A DNA stretch of 64,000 bases from Desulfobaccales bacterium (GTDB taxonomy: Bacteria; Desulfobacterota; Desulfobaccia; Desulfobaccales; 0-14-0-80-60-11): contig JBAZPO010000002.1 in the NCBI GenBank assembly GCA_041648175.1, forward strand, positions 248,001 to 312,000, written 5' to 3'. A program made the position numbers and the translations under genes. This document shows positions 26,152 through 34,226 of the stretch, one piece after another. The notes beneath the pieces are model-generated. The model saw only the letters and a list, made by a program, of their open reading frames with translations. It ran no database searches and was not told the DNA's origin. Position 1 is the stretch's first letter. Each line of letters opens with the position of its first letter.

Positions 26152-28111
26152 TGTACTGTTCTTCCCTACTGGCCCGAACGGTGAAAAGGTTGGTGCTGAT
26201 GACTTCCTGGCGGCCCATGATCCGGCGTCATTGGCCGACCTGCTCAAGACCTCACGGCCCTATGACCCGGCCTTGAATGACCATGAAGCCGATATCTCTT
26301 GGATCCTCAGAGACATTACCCCGGAAAGCAGCACCTTTGACAAGCTGACTGCCCTTCTACCTCTTGCGCCCATCCTGGCAAAAATGACCCACCTTGAAGC
26401 GGGTGCGATGCTGGAAAAACTCAAGGCCAAATTCAATCTCAGAGCCAAAGACCTCAGCAGCTTAGAGGCGGACGTTAAACAGGCCCGGAAAAAAGCCAAG
26501 GCCAAGAAAGGCGACTCCGCAGCCCCGGCATTGAACGACCTGGAAGATGTGCGCCGTCTCCACGCTGCCATTGATTTTATTGGTGAATGTATGACCATCG
26601 GCTTCCGGGTTGACCTCCCCGACAACGACACCGGCCTACTGCTGGTAATTTCCGATGGTGAAGGGGTAAAAGTGGAGGTTGGCCCAGAGCAGATAGAAAT
26701 GGGTGGACAGACCTACCAAGTCAAGCCGGGTGCCCCGCCGTTTCTCAGAGACGTATGGGGGCTGGACCTGCTCAAGTCATTCATGGCCCATCCTACCTAT
26801 CCCAAAGAACTCTATAACAACCTCGTGGGGGCTTATAAGACCTACCTTGACCTACCCGATGCTGCTTATGGACTAATGGCGGCCTGGACAGTAGGCACCT
26901 ACTATGCCCACCTGTTCACGGCCTTCCCCTTCCTTCACTTTCACGGCCCCAAGGAATCAGGCAAGAGCAAATCGTTAGAGGCTATGCGGTGCGTCTGTTT
27001 AAACGCATGGAAAGGGCGAGACATTACATCGGCGGCCCTGGGGGATACGGCGGACGGCCAACGGGGGACCCTGCTTCTTGACCAAGCCGAAAAACTGAAC
27101 AGCGAACAGGAGACCGGAAACCTCATTGGCTTACTCGCGGACAGTTATAAGAAAGCCGGGGGGCAGCGCCGGGTAGTGGAGATCACCAAAGCCGGGCGGT
27201 CTGTTCTTGAATTTTCCACCTATGGCCCCAAGGCATACGCCAGCACCAAACCTCTTGACCTGGACTTGGCCGACCGATGTGTCCGAATTGCCATGACCCG
27301 GACCCGACAGAGACTTCCTGATTTGGAGGGGTGGGAAAAGATATGGGGTGAATTAAGAGACAAATTATATCGGTTCACGCTGGCATCATTCAAGACCGTT
27401 CGCCAGCACTATGAGGCGAACCCCGGCAACGGAACCCGGATAGGCGAACTCTGGCGGCCCATGCTGGCGGTGCTGTTGGCTCTGGGGGTAGAGGAAGGGG
27501 AAATCGAAGCTATCCGCACCCTATTCATGGAAGCGGCCCAGGAAGGCCGACATGAGCCTACCGGCTGGGAGTGCACCTTGTTAGAGGTGCTGCGGGATGA
27601 GGCCCGGTCACATAATGACAGATTCGAGATGACCGTCTCCGAAATTCTTAATGCTATGAATATCGAGGGCGATAAACAGCCGGGGGGAAAATGGGTGGGG
27701 AATACACTTTCTAACTACCATCTTTCTCAAGCCAGGAGACGAACCAAAAGTGAAGGCAAGAAGGAGACGGCCTATCAATTCAATCCGGCCCGCGTCAAAG
27801 AATTGTGTGAAATTTATTTAAGGGATACCCCCGGAAATGACCTGTCCCACCTGTCCCCCGGCGATAATACTAATAATTCTAATGAGTTTGAGGTGACACA
27901 AGAAAATCAAGGGACACGTCCCCACCTGTCCCCTTTGGGAACGGAAGGACTTGAAGGCCACGAGGGGACACGTCCCCCGGAAATGACCTGTCCCCCTTAT
28001 GATGTTGATAACACTAAAGATAATGGCGGGGGACACGAGGGACACGAGGAATCGGGGGGTATCGAAGAAAAAAATCTCACTCTTTTTTCATGCAATGAGG
28101 TGGAACTATGA
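26081..28111 (+). CDS. Primase-helicase C-terminal part with P-loop ATPase domain
   Basis: The 676-codon frame overlaps the preceding gene by 71 bp in the +1 frame. Real homology starts near VLFFPTGPNGEKVGADDF, so the first 24 or so residues are probably not native. Walker A is HGPKESGKSKS and Walker B GTLLLDQAEKL, followed by GRSVLEFSTYGPKAYAS and DLADRCVRIAM, typical of helicases in integrated elements and phages. A charged Lys-rich stretch (about 128-145) and a low-complexity Gly/Glu/His/Pro tail (about 590-660) flank the ATPase. It likely unwinds or primes the excised element. Confidence 0.75.
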   Translation: MVSVTLMCGWRPGGWPGRWRDVVNVLFFPTGPNGEKVGADDFLAAHDPASLADLLKTSRPYDPALNDHEADISWILRDITPESSTFDKLTALLPLAPILAKMTHLEAGAMLEKLKAKFNLRAKDLSSLEADVKQARKKAKAKKGDSAAPALNDLEDVRRLHAAIDFIGECMTIGFRVDLPDNDTGLLLVISDGEGVKVEVGPEQIEMGGQTYQVKPGAPPFLRDVWGLDLLKSFMAHPTYPKELYNNLVGAYKTYLDLPDAAYGLMAAWTVGTYYAHLFTAFPFLHFHGPKESGKSKSLEAMRCVCLNAWKGRDITSAALGDTADGQRGTLLLDQAEKLNSEQETGNLIGLLADSYKKAGGQRRVVEITKAGRSVLEFSTYGPKAYASTKPLDLDLADRCVRIAMTRTRQRLPDLEGWEKIWGELRDKLYRFTLASFKTVRQHYEANPGNGTRIGELWRPMLAVLLALGVEEGEIEAIRTLFMEAAQEGRHEPTGWECTLLEVLRDEARSHNDRFEMTVSEILNAMNIEGDKQPGGKWVGNTLSNYHLSQARRRTKSEGKKETAYQFNPARVKELCEIYLRDTPGNDLSHLSPGDNTNNSNEFEVTQENQGTRPHLSPLGTEGLEGHEGTRPPEMTCPPYDVDNTKDNGGGHEGHEESGGIEEKNLTLFSCNEVEL

Positions 28112-28452
28112 GCCCCGGCATCGAAGCGGTGAGGACGCTGGCAAAGATCGGTTATCGGTTCACGGTGAACGGGGAGAAGATCAAAGCCAAGTATCACGGC
28201 CCCGGCGAACCCGACCCGGACACGGTGCGGCCATTACTTGAGACGGTGAAGGAGCATAAACCGGATGTACTGGAATATCTAAGCAGACCGACTCCCCCAG
28301 AGCGCATCTTGACTTGCTTCGAGTGCGACCATTTCCGGCCCGCCGTCAGTTCCCCTAACCCGACTCAAGCCTTTGGGCGGTGTGAGAAGCGGAAGAAAGG
28401 GCGCTACGGCTGCGCTACGGCGTGCGAGGCGGCGCTGGAGGCAAAATCATGA
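28108..28452 (+). CDS. Small Cys-containing protein with TubC-like N-terminal fold
   Basis: This 114-residue protein has residues 1-60 (GIEAVRTLAKIGYRFTVNGEKIKA ... VKEHKPDVLEYL) resembling the small TubC-type docking domain often seen in element-encoded primase partners. Residues 68-110 hold four Cys (CFECDHF, GRCEK, YGCATACE), a possible zinc site. The ATG overlaps the previous stop (ATGA) and the next gene overlaps its stop in the same way, so all three are translationally coupled and probably act together in replication. The function is inferred only from context. Confidence 0.65.
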   Translation: MSPGIEAVRTLAKIGYRFTVNGEKIKAKYHGPGEPDPDTVRPLLETVKEHKPDVLEYLSRPTPPERILTCFECDHFRPAVSSPNPTQAFGRCEKRKKGRYGCATACEAALEAKS

Positions 28453-29819
28453 CCACTACCGTCACCGTCACCAGCCGCATTGAACTCACCGGCATACCCG
28501 AACGGGTTAGGGATACCATCGAGGCCAGGCTCACCTTCCCGAACCCAGCTTATGAGGACGCAGAGAAACGCGGCTATTCTACTTGGAATATTGCCCCGGA
28601 AATCAAAGGCTATTCCCTGGACGGCAATGTGCTCACCATGCCCAGAGGATTCACCCGGCAACTGGTGGGGATTCTCAAGAGTGCCGGGGTGCAATATAGG
28701 ATAGAGGATCACCGGCGCACCTTGCCAGAGGTTGATTTTACCTTTCATGGGCAGCTTAAAGACTTCCAGAAAGAGGCCGTGGAACAAATGTTCAACCGTG
28801 ACTTCGGCACCCTTGCAGCGCCTACCGGATCAGGAAAGACGGTTATGGCCCTGGCGATGATTGCTCGGCGGCGGCAACCGGCTTTAGTGGTGTGTCATAC
28901 CAAGGAACTGCAAGAGCAATGGATAAGCCGGATTGAAACCTTTTTGGGAATCCCGGCTAACGAGATAGGGCGGATCGGGGGCGGCAAGAATCAAGTGGGG
29001 GGAAAGATCACCGTGGCCCTGGTTCAGAGCCTTTATAAAGTGGCCACAAATGTAGCCAGTCACTTCGGGCACCTGGTGATAGATGAATGTCACAGAGCCC
29101 CCAGCCGAACCTTTACCGAGTGTGTCACGACCTTTGACTCAAAATTCATGACCGGATTGTCTGCTACCCCGTGGAGAAGGGACAAACTCTCCCGGCTGAT
29201 ATTTTGGAGCTTGGGCGATCTGGTGCATGAGGTTGACAAGGCCGCATTGGTGGAAGCCGGTCACGTCTTACAAGCCGATGTTGTTTGGAGAGAGACAGAT
29301 TTCCGGCCCTTCCATGATGCAAGTGCAGAGTATAGCAAGATGCTGAGTGAACTAACCCAGGACCCGGGCCGTAATGCCTTGATTGCCTCAGACGTAGCAA
29401 AGGAAGTGGGGAACGGCGGCGGCGTGTGTTTGGTACTGACAGACCGTAAAGCCCATTGCGAAACGCTGGCGGGCGTCCTGGTGGCCCGTGGCATTGCCGC
29501 GACTGTTCTTACCGGGGATATGCCCACAAAGGAACGTCAAGCCGTGGTGGAAGCCCTGAACGCCGGTCACGTCAAGGTCCTGGTGGCAACGGGGCAACTC
29601 ATTGGTGAGGGCTTCGATTGCCGCGAGCTCTCCACGCTCTTCCTGGCGACTCCTATCAAGTTTAATGGCCGTCTCCTACAGTACCTGGGGCGGGTGCTCC
29701 GGCCGGCACCCGGGAAGGATAAGGCAAAAGTCTATGATTACGCGGACCCGGTTGGAGTGCTTGAGTGTGCGGCCCGGTCACGGCAACGGGTTTATCAAGC
29801 CCAGGAGAGAGCGGCATGA
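28449..29819 (+). CDS. DEAD/DEAH-box (DECH) superfamily 2 helicase
   Basis: This 456-residue SF2 helicase resembles phage UvsW-type and type III restriction helicases. It has a Q-like region (FHGQLKDFQKEAVEQM), motif I APTGSGKTVMAL, motif II VIDECHRAP, motif III GLSATPWRRD, motif IV/V VLVATGQLIGEGFDC and motif VI QYLGRVLRP. An N-terminal region of about 95 residues lacks motifs. ATG 28449 overlaps the previous stop (ATGA). It is expected to remodel DNA during element replication or recombination. No nuclease domain is visible. Confidence 0.88.
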   Translation: MTTTVTVTSRIELTGIPERVRDTIEARLTFPNPAYEDAEKRGYSTWNIAPEIKGYSLDGNVLTMPRGFTRQLVGILKSAGVQYRIEDHRRTLPEVDFTFHGQLKDFQKEAVEQMFNRDFGTLAAPTGSGKTVMALAMIARRRQPALVVCHTKELQEQWISRIETFLGIPANEIGRIGGGKNQVGGKITVALVQSLYKVATNVASHFGHLVIDECHRAPSRTFTECVTTFDSKFMTGLSATPWRRDKLSRLIFWSLGDLVHEVDKAALVEAGHVLQADVVWRETDFRPFHDASAEYSKMLSELTQDPGRNALIASDVAKEVGNGGGVCLVLTDRKAHCETLAGVLVARGIAATVLTGDMPTKERQAVVEALNAGHVKVLVATGQLIGEGFDCRELSTLFLATPIKFNGRLLQYLGRVLRPAPGKDKAKVYDYADPVGVLECAARSRQRVYQAQERAA

Positions 29820-30526
29820 ATAAGACCTCTATCACCATAGCCACCCCACACCGGCGGTCCTTCAGCCCGGAATATGTCCTATCCTTGGCGGAAACCCTGC
29901 GGGATGGGAGATTCAATTACAACTATCTTATCCGGGAGGGGTCCACCCTTCACCACCAAAGGAATAGCCTCTGCCGGGAATTTCTCAAAGGCCCGGGGGA
30001 ATATCTGCTGTTCGTTGACAGTGACCAGTGTTGGATGGCCGAAGACGTAGAGCTCCTGATGGATGTTGACAAGGACATCGTGACCGGCTTGATTTTCATG
30101 AAGACCTATCCCGCCCAGGTGGAGATAGTACCTCTAAGCGGAAGCCTGAAAAGCCTCCCTGATGAACCGTTCGAGCTTGCCTCAGCCGGGACTGGATTTT
30201 TGCTTATCAGACGGCGGGTGCTGGAAGCTTTTTTCGAACGTAGGATATGGCCCTTTGACCCCCTGCCCATTCATCAAATACTCGACCCCACCGCACAAAA
30301 CCCCGGCATCGAGGGGGACTTTCCGAGCGGCTATTATTGGGAGGATTTGTCTTTCAGCGTCAAGGCGAGGCAATTAGGGTTTTCCATCTGGTGTGAACCG
30401 CGGGCCAGGATCGGACACATAGGGCCACAGATTTACTTGCAAACGCCTGACCTGGCCAAGTGGTTCAAGAGTGTGGGCAAAGCGGGTTACGAGGGTTTTA
30501 GCGGAAAGGGCTTTGCCAAAGCCTGA
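29816..30526 (+). CDS. GT-A fold glycosyltransferase (phage/element type)
   Basis: This 236-residue soluble protein resembles small family-2-like glycosyltransferases: SITIATPHRR at the start, NYNYLIREG, HHQRNSLCREFL, the metal-binding DxD-type motif YLLFVDSDQCW, and the late acceptor-side motifs GYYWEDLSFSVKARQLGF and EPRARIGHIG. Such enzymes in mobile elements may modify DNA bases, phage proteins or cell surface glycans; the substrate here is unknown. ATG 29816 overlaps the helicase stop (ATGA) with AGGAGAGAG upstream, so it is coupled to it. Confidence 0.78.
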   Translation: MNKTSITIATPHRRSFSPEYVLSLAETLRDGRFNYNYLIREGSTLHHQRNSLCREFLKGPGEYLLFVDSDQCWMAEDVELLMDVDKDIVTGLIFMKTYPAQVEIVPLSGSLKSLPDEPFELASAGTGFLLIRRRVLEAFFERRIWPFDPLPIHQILDPTAQNPGIEGDFPSGYYWEDLSFSVKARQLGFSIWCEPRARIGHIGPQIYLQTPDLAKWFKSVGKAGYEGFSGKGFAKA

Positions 30527-30570
30527 AAGAAATTCGTTGTTTATATTTTGCATTTTCAAGGAGGGGTAAG

Positions 30571-30957
30571 ATGTTTAAACCTGGAAAATCCGGCAATCCC
30601 AAGGGGAAAGCTAAGGGCACGTTACACAAGGCGACACGGGCAGCCCTGGCACTACTGGAAGGAGACTTGGAGGCCATTACCGAGAAGTTGGTGGAGAAGG
30701 CAAAAGAGGGCGACCTGATGGCCGTCAAGCTGATTCTGGATAAACTCATTCCGAACGCCAGGGAGCGGCGGCTGTCCATAAAGTTACCCCAGGTGGAGGG
30801 AGCAGCTAATCTTCCGGCGGTGCTGGAAGCGGTAGCCAGCGGGGACCTGACCCCCGGTGAAGGGCAGACCATCACGGCTATGCTGGAAACCTATCGGAAA
30901 TCAGTTGAACTCAACGAAATCGAGGCCAGGTTGAAGGCCTTGGAGGGCAAGAAATGA
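30571..30957 (+). CDS. DUF5681 domain protein
   Basis: This 128-residue basic-to-acidic protein opens with FKPGKSGNPKGKAKGT, the hallmark of DUF5681, a short motif found in phage and mobile-element proteins often encoded near terminases. A helical region (LLEGDLEAITEKLVEKAKEGDLMAVKLILDKL) follows. No terminase large subunit is present here, so a packaging role is only a suggestion. The start has AAGGAGGGG ahead of it, and the next gene overlaps its stop. Confidence 0.72.
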   Translation: MFKPGKSGNPKGKAKGTLHKATRAALALLEGDLEAITEKLVEKAKEGDLMAVKLILDKLIPNARERRLSIKLPQVEGAANLPAVLEAVASGDLTPGEGQTITAMLETYRKSVELNEIEARLKALEGKK

Positions 30958-31253
30958 GCCTGAAGAACTTGGAAGGCCGAATTGAGAAATTAGAGCGGGC
31001 GAGCGGGGGAGATAAGCCAGTTGTGCTTCTCGTTGTTATTTTAATCGCGTCCGATAATGCCGGAAATCGGGAAATCTTAACCCCCGAAGAAGAGGTGGTC
31101 TTACAGAAATATAAGGATGAGACAGTGGCCGCAGCGAAACCCGGTGAAGGGTTCATAATTGTGCACTGGACCAAGGATAAAGCCCAGGAGTTATTAGCCG
31201 GCCAGGATACCAGCAGCGAACCGACCTTAGGCGAAAAGGAGGGTATGGCATGA
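30954..31253 (+). CDS. Hypothetical coiled-coil protein (paralogue 1)
   Basis: This 99-residue protein begins MSLKNLEGRIEKLERASG, a short coiled coil, then a hydrophobic strand (VVLLVVILIAS), ILTPEEEVVLQKY and AAAKPGEGFIIVHWTKDKAQELLA. The neighbouring gene encodes a clear paralogue with the same block order. ATG overlaps the DUF5681 stop. The family was not recognised. Confidence 0.65.
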   Translation: MSLKNLEGRIEKLERASGGDKPVVLLVVILIASDNAGNREILTPEEEVVLQKYKDETVAAAKPGEGFIIVHWTKDKAQELLAGQDTSSEPTLGEKEGMA

Positions 31254-31564
31254 GCATAAAAAACTTAGAGGAACGTGTGGCAAAATTGGAGGAGAGCAGG
31301 AGCGATAAGATAGTTGTGATTCGCGTCGTTTACGAAGTGATCGGTACCTCGGAGGAAACGGAGGATGGCGAGTGGTCGGGCAATGCCAAAAAATTGGAGA
31401 GCTTTAGTCCTGAGGAGGAAGCGGTATTGCAGCAGTATCAGGAGGAGTTGGTCGCTGCAGCAAAACCCGGCGAGTACGTAGCCGTGTTCTGGACCCGACA
31501 TAAGCTTCAAGAGTTGATGGCCCTGGCCCATGACCCTGCCTCGACAGGAGAGCCCCCAGGTTGA
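31250..31564 (+). CDS. Hypothetical coiled-coil protein (paralogue 2)
   Basis: This 104-residue protein is a tandem paralogue of the preceding gene: MSIKNLEERVAKLEES, then IVVIRVVYEVI, SFSPEEEAVLQQYQEELVAAAKPGEYVAVFWTRHKLQELM. The start overlaps the previous stop (ATGA), so duplication kept the coupling. It is the last gene before a terminator at 31601. The function is unknown; the coiled coil suggests that the pair may hetero-oligomerise. Confidence 0.65.
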   Translation: MSIKNLEERVAKLEESRSDKIVVIRVVYEVIGTSEETEDGEWSGNAKKLESFSPEEEAVLQQYQEELVAAAKPGEYVAVFWTRHKLQELMALAHDPASTGEPPG

Positions 31565-31600
31565 GGGTCTACAGGACAGGGTGACTTTCTGGGGGTGGGG

Positions 31601-31621
31601 GGTGGCACGTTTGGTGCCACC
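31601..31621 (+). terminator. Intrinsic terminator after the element's early operon
   Basis: GGTGGCAC and GTGCCACC form an 8-bp stem with a 5-nt loop, followed by TCTTT. It lies 37 bp after the last of a run of overlapping genes from 28108. Confidence 0.6.
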
Positions 31622-31745
31622 TCTTTGCATTTGAACTCTACTCCCTGACAGAGCCCCCAGGCTGGCTTATATTCACCCCCCTGCTCTTTCCAAGGTCGAA
31701 AAATGACTTACATGGCTGACGGCAGTAACAGATGCCTCAATTACC

Positions 31746-32030
31746 TCAATAGCTACTACCCCGCTGGGGATAAGGCTGAGGCTGAGGATACCCCCAGTTG
31801 TTATTGTTGGTCTGGAATTGACTATTAGGGTAGGACGATCCTGATGAGGCCGGCGGGACCGGGCCAGGGTTGGGAATCGGCGGCGGGAATCCTTGCCAAC
31901 GGTTCACATCAGTTGAGGGGGACGATTGCGCCGAACCAAGATACTGTCCATTGCGGTCATAAAACTGTACCTGGGCGAAGGCGGGGACGGCGAGAGAGAG
32001 AATCAGGGACACAATGACTAAGGTTTTCAT
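31746..32030 (-). CDS. Small secreted Pro/Asn/Gln-rich protein
   Basis: This 94-residue protein has a clear Sec signal peptide (MKTLVIVSLILSLAVPAFA, cleavage after AFA). It is followed by QVQFYDRNGQYLGSA and a low-complexity tail rich in Pro, Ser, Asn, Gln and Tyr. It is the only minus-strand gene recognised in the element and may be a passenger with its own promoter. AGGTCACACC precedes the ATG. The family was not recognised, but YDRNGxYxG motifs occur in short envelope proteins. Confidence 0.6.
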   Translation of the reverse strand: MKTLVIVSLILSLAVPAFAQVQFYDRNGQYLGSAQSSPSTDVNRWQGFPPPIPNPGPVPPASSGSSYPNSQFQTNNNNWGYPQPQPYPQRGSSY

Positions 32031-32234
32031 GGTGTGACCTCCATATCACTATTGAGACGATGATTTGAAAATGTCAAGGGAAATTAACCCCCTGAGAGCG
32101 CCAAGGCGGAGCGACGGCAGGGGAAGCGGGAATAATATGAACGCTTGATATTTTTACAGAAGTTATGGCATGGTGAATTTGTGAGAAATGGCCATAAAGA
32201 CCGGATTACGGACATGGAAAAGGGGAGGATGGTA

Positions 32235-32642
32235 ATGGCGGCACGACCATTGATAAAGAAAGTCCCCTGGCGACGGCGATTTGGGGACCTTAGTGCGGTG
32301 GCTGTATTAACGATAGTAATGTTTGGGATTGGAGGGGCGAGCTTAGCTATCGGTCAGAATGTATTCATTCACAATGGGTTTTATAAAGGCAATAATTACA
32401 TGCAATTAGATGTAGAAGATAAGGCAAAATATTGCATGGGCTTGCTTGACGGCATACTTTTGTCTCCATTATTTGGTGCTAGTAAAAGCAAACTCTCGTG
32501 GCTTGAAAGCCGTGTTGATGGAATTGCAAATTATCAACTGGTCGCCATAATTGATAAATTTATGCAAGCACATCCTGAGCGTTGGCATGAGAATATGCAT
32601 ACCCTTGCCTATAGTGCCCTCGCTAATGCCTACAAAAAATGA
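32235..32642 (+). CDS. Rap1a/Tai-like small secreted or membrane-anchored protein
   Basis: This 135-residue protein from ATG 32235, which has GGGGAGG at a 6-nt spacing, has one N-terminal hydrophobic segment (VAVLTIVMFGIGGASLAIG). It is followed by HNGFYKGNNYMQLDVEDKAKYCMGLLDGI and ERWHENMHTLAYSALANA. That layout resembles the Rap1a/Tai immunity-protein domain, known from type VI secretion immunity and from many orphan periplasmic proteins. No toxin gene is adjacent. An upstream in-frame extension to 32145 has no ribosome site. Confidence 0.55.
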   Translation: MAARPLIKKVPWRRRFGDLSAVAVLTIVMFGIGGASLAIGQNVFIHNGFYKGNNYMQLDVEDKAKYCMGLLDGILLSPLFGASKSKLSWLESRVDGIANYQLVAIIDKFMQAHPERWHENMHTLAYSALANAYKK

Positions 32643-32781
32643 GGCGCTCGTCATAGCCGAGAGTGCAAACTATGAATGAAGTTGTTTCAATCAACGAATC
32701 CGCAGCCTAGCCTACGCCATCCATAACCAGCGGAACCGGCGCAATCTAACGGAGGCGGAACTGCTCCGGTGTATTGAGGCC

Positions 32782-33156
32782 GTGGATAAGCGGCGGGAAC
32801 GGGGGGAAGGGCAGGATAGGGTTGAAGGGAAGTTTCAACCGAAAGCATCACATGATGCTAACGGTAAGTCAGCCAAAAAAACCGCTGAGATAGTGGGGAC
32901 CTCCCAAGCCACCGTCGAGCGTGCCCGGAACGTCCTCTCAGACCCGGAAGCCAAGCAAGCAGTAATGGCCGGCGAGAAGTCCATCAACAAGGCTTCCCAG
33001 GAAGCCAAGGCGAAGCGATACACCGTCACCTGCACACCAGAGCCTACCCCGCCGAAACGCAAGCCCTTGAAGCTAACATTAGTTTTTAAGCCGGAACCAG
33101 AGGGCGGCTTAGAATCTTTTCGCCATGCCCTATTTTATGCTATAAAAAGCACTTGA
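32782..33156 (+). CDS. ParB-like HTH protein, probably 5'-truncated or frameshifted
   Basis: This 124-codon frame from GTG encodes KSAKKTAEIVGTSQATVERARNVL and a following helix (KQAVMAGEKSINKASQEAK), the helix-turn-helix part of ParB-like proteins from mobile elements. The same frame upstream to about 32680 still reads like the conserved preceding part (AYAIHNQRNRRNLTEAELL) but has no start codon. An ATG at 32672 opens another frame (MNEVVSINESAA) that stops exactly at the junction. The gene therefore looks broken by a small indel and lacks the ParB nuclease-like domain. Confidence 0.6.
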   Translation: MDKRRERGEGQDRVEGKFQPKASHDANGKSAKKTAEIVGTSQATVERARNVLSDPEAKQAVMAGEKSINKASQEAKAKRYTVTCTPEPTPPKRKPLKLTLVFKPEPEGGLESFRHALFYAIKST

Positions 33157-33157
33157 C

Positions 33158-33185
33158 AAGCATATAAAGCTATATTAAGCTATAT
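33158..33185. promoter_or_regulatory. Phased AAGC(T)ATAT repeats upstream of an HTH gene
   Basis: Three copies of AAGC-T-ATAT-like sequence begin at 33158, 33167 and 33177, about one helical turn apart, ending 22 bp before the HTH start. TTGACA at 33153 overlaps the preceding stop. The array suggests cooperative binding by a small HTH protein, possibly the one encoded next. Confidence 0.45.
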
Positions 33186-33207
33186 CAAAACTAAGCAGAG
33201 GGTGCCC

Positions 33208-33396
33208 ATGCCTGAATCCCATGAACGTTATCTTTCTCCTGATGATGTGGCTCACAAGCTGAATGTGAAGCCCTTGACCGTACGGAGATGGTTAAAGAGC
33301 GGCAAGTTAAAGGGAGTGAAGGCGGGCCGCCTATGGCGGGTCTTAGAAAGCGAACTGGAAGCATTTTTAAAGGGGGGCGAGAGCGCAAAAGAATAA
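33208..33396 (+). CDS. Excisionase-family (HTH_17) DNA-binding protein
   Basis: This 62-residue protein shows the full HTH_17 pattern: RYLSPDDVAHKLNVKPLTVRRWLKSGKLKGVKAGRLWRV, followed by SELEAFL. These small proteins act as excisionases or repressors. It is the second such protein in the element. ATG 33208 has GAGGG 5 nt upstream and is preferred over GTG 33202. The phased repeats just upstream are the obvious candidate binding site. Confidence 0.8.
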   Translation: MPESHERYLSPDDVAHKLNVKPLTVRRWLKSGKLKGVKAGRLWRVLESELEAFLKGGESAKE

Positions 33397-33480
33397 GCGG
33401 CCAAGAAACAGACCGGCCCGAGTGTTACAGCACAAGGACCGGCCCTAACCACAACCTAAACCTACATAGGAGGTTAAGTC

Positions 33481-33996
33481 ATGGCTACAGATGATTCTAT
33501 CACAAACAAATTACTCAATGAACAGTTGCAGGTTACCGAAAACCTCAAAGCTATCAGGAGTATTGGCGATTTGTTGTGCATGGCGGCGGACAGTGAGGGG
33601 CAAGGCCGCAATGAATTTAGCGAAGATACCCTTGCAGAGATCGGGTCTCACATTAATGCTCTCGCTACAGAGGGGCTGGTGATTATCGGTTATGAGGGAC
33701 CTAAAGGAGAACCCGAACCAGAACCCCAGGCCGCACCCCCGGATCAATTACAACCTCCCGCGGGTTACGACCAAAACTCTACCAAACTCACCCCTGAAAA
33801 TCTTGACGCCATTATGCAGAAAATGGCCAAACTCAAAACACAGATCAGCGTCTTTGTTGCCGCTTCCACGGGCCGGGATGAATTTGATTATGAAGGCTTC
33901 GCCATGACCATGGAAGATCAGTTTGCGGAGCTTTATGACACCTACCAGGAAGCCATAGGCGGCAAATGGAGATATCAACGTTGTAGTACCAGATAA
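33481..33996 (+). CDS. Hypothetical acidic protein
   Basis: This 171-residue protein has an ideal ribosome site (AGGAGG, 7-nt spacing). It has two helical regions: NEQLQVTENLKAIRSIGDLLCMAA to about 60, and TPENLDAIMQKMAKLKTQISVFVAAS near 105-130. A Pro/Glu-rich linker (GEPEPEPQAAPPDQLQPPAG) joins them. No family is recognised. The stop codon opens a 17-bp direct repeat shared with the end of the next gene. Confidence 0.65.
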   Translation: MATDDSITNKLLNEQLQVTENLKAIRSIGDLLCMAADSEGQGRNEFSEDTLAEIGSHINALATEGLVIIGYEGPKGEPEPEPQAAPPDQLQPPAGYDQNSTKLTPENLDAIMQKMAKLKTQISVFVAASTGRDEFDYEGFAMTMEDQFAELYDTYQEAIGGKWRYQRCSTR

Positions 33997-34010
33997 CCCA
34001 CAACCGGGGC
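33994..34010. repeat. 17-bp direct repeat TAACCCACAACCGGGGC (copy 1; copy 2 at 34210-34226)
   Basis: Both copies begin with the TAA stop codon of a gene (33481-33996 and 34015-34212) and are identical over 17 bp, so the short gene 34015-34212 is bracketed by direct repeats. Confidence 0.7.
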
Positions 34011-34014
34011 AATC

Positions 34015-34212
34015 ATGGAAGACCTACCAAACCTCTTTCTAAATTTCGGCGGCGAAGTTATGGAGATAGCCCACCTTACCGGCTATACCCACGAGGCCCC
34101 GACTCATATACTTACCGAAGAAACTTTGATCCTCTTAGGGAAGGCCAGGGAAATGCTGAAATTGGCTAAGGACAGTTTAAAGACGGTTGGCCTAAGAGGG
34201 TCATTGCATTAA
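34015..34212 (+). CDS. Small hypothetical protein
   Basis: This 65-residue protein begins MEDLPNLFLNFGGEVMEIAHLTGY and has a helical C terminus (ETLILLGKAREMLKLAKDSLKTVG). The previous stop is 18 bp upstream, inside a direct repeat that also follows this gene. CCGGGGCAATC precedes the ATG, a weak ribosome site. It is unrecognised and is the last gene before the right end of the element. Confidence 0.5.
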   Translation: MEDLPNLFLNFGGEVMEIAHLTGYTHEAPTHILTEETLILLGKAREMLKLAKDSLKTVGLRGSLH

Positions 34213-34226
34213 CCCACAACCGGGGC

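Noticed and set aside
26140..26155. Programmed frameshift in the primase gene
   Set aside because: No slippery heptamer, SD-like stimulator or hairpin is evident at GGT-TAA; a simple indel or sequence error is more likely.
33153..33181. Consensus promoter starting at TTGACA 33153
   Set aside because: The -35 is perfect, but no good -10 lies at 16-18 bp (TAAGCT at 17 bp); the region is better described as phased repeats.
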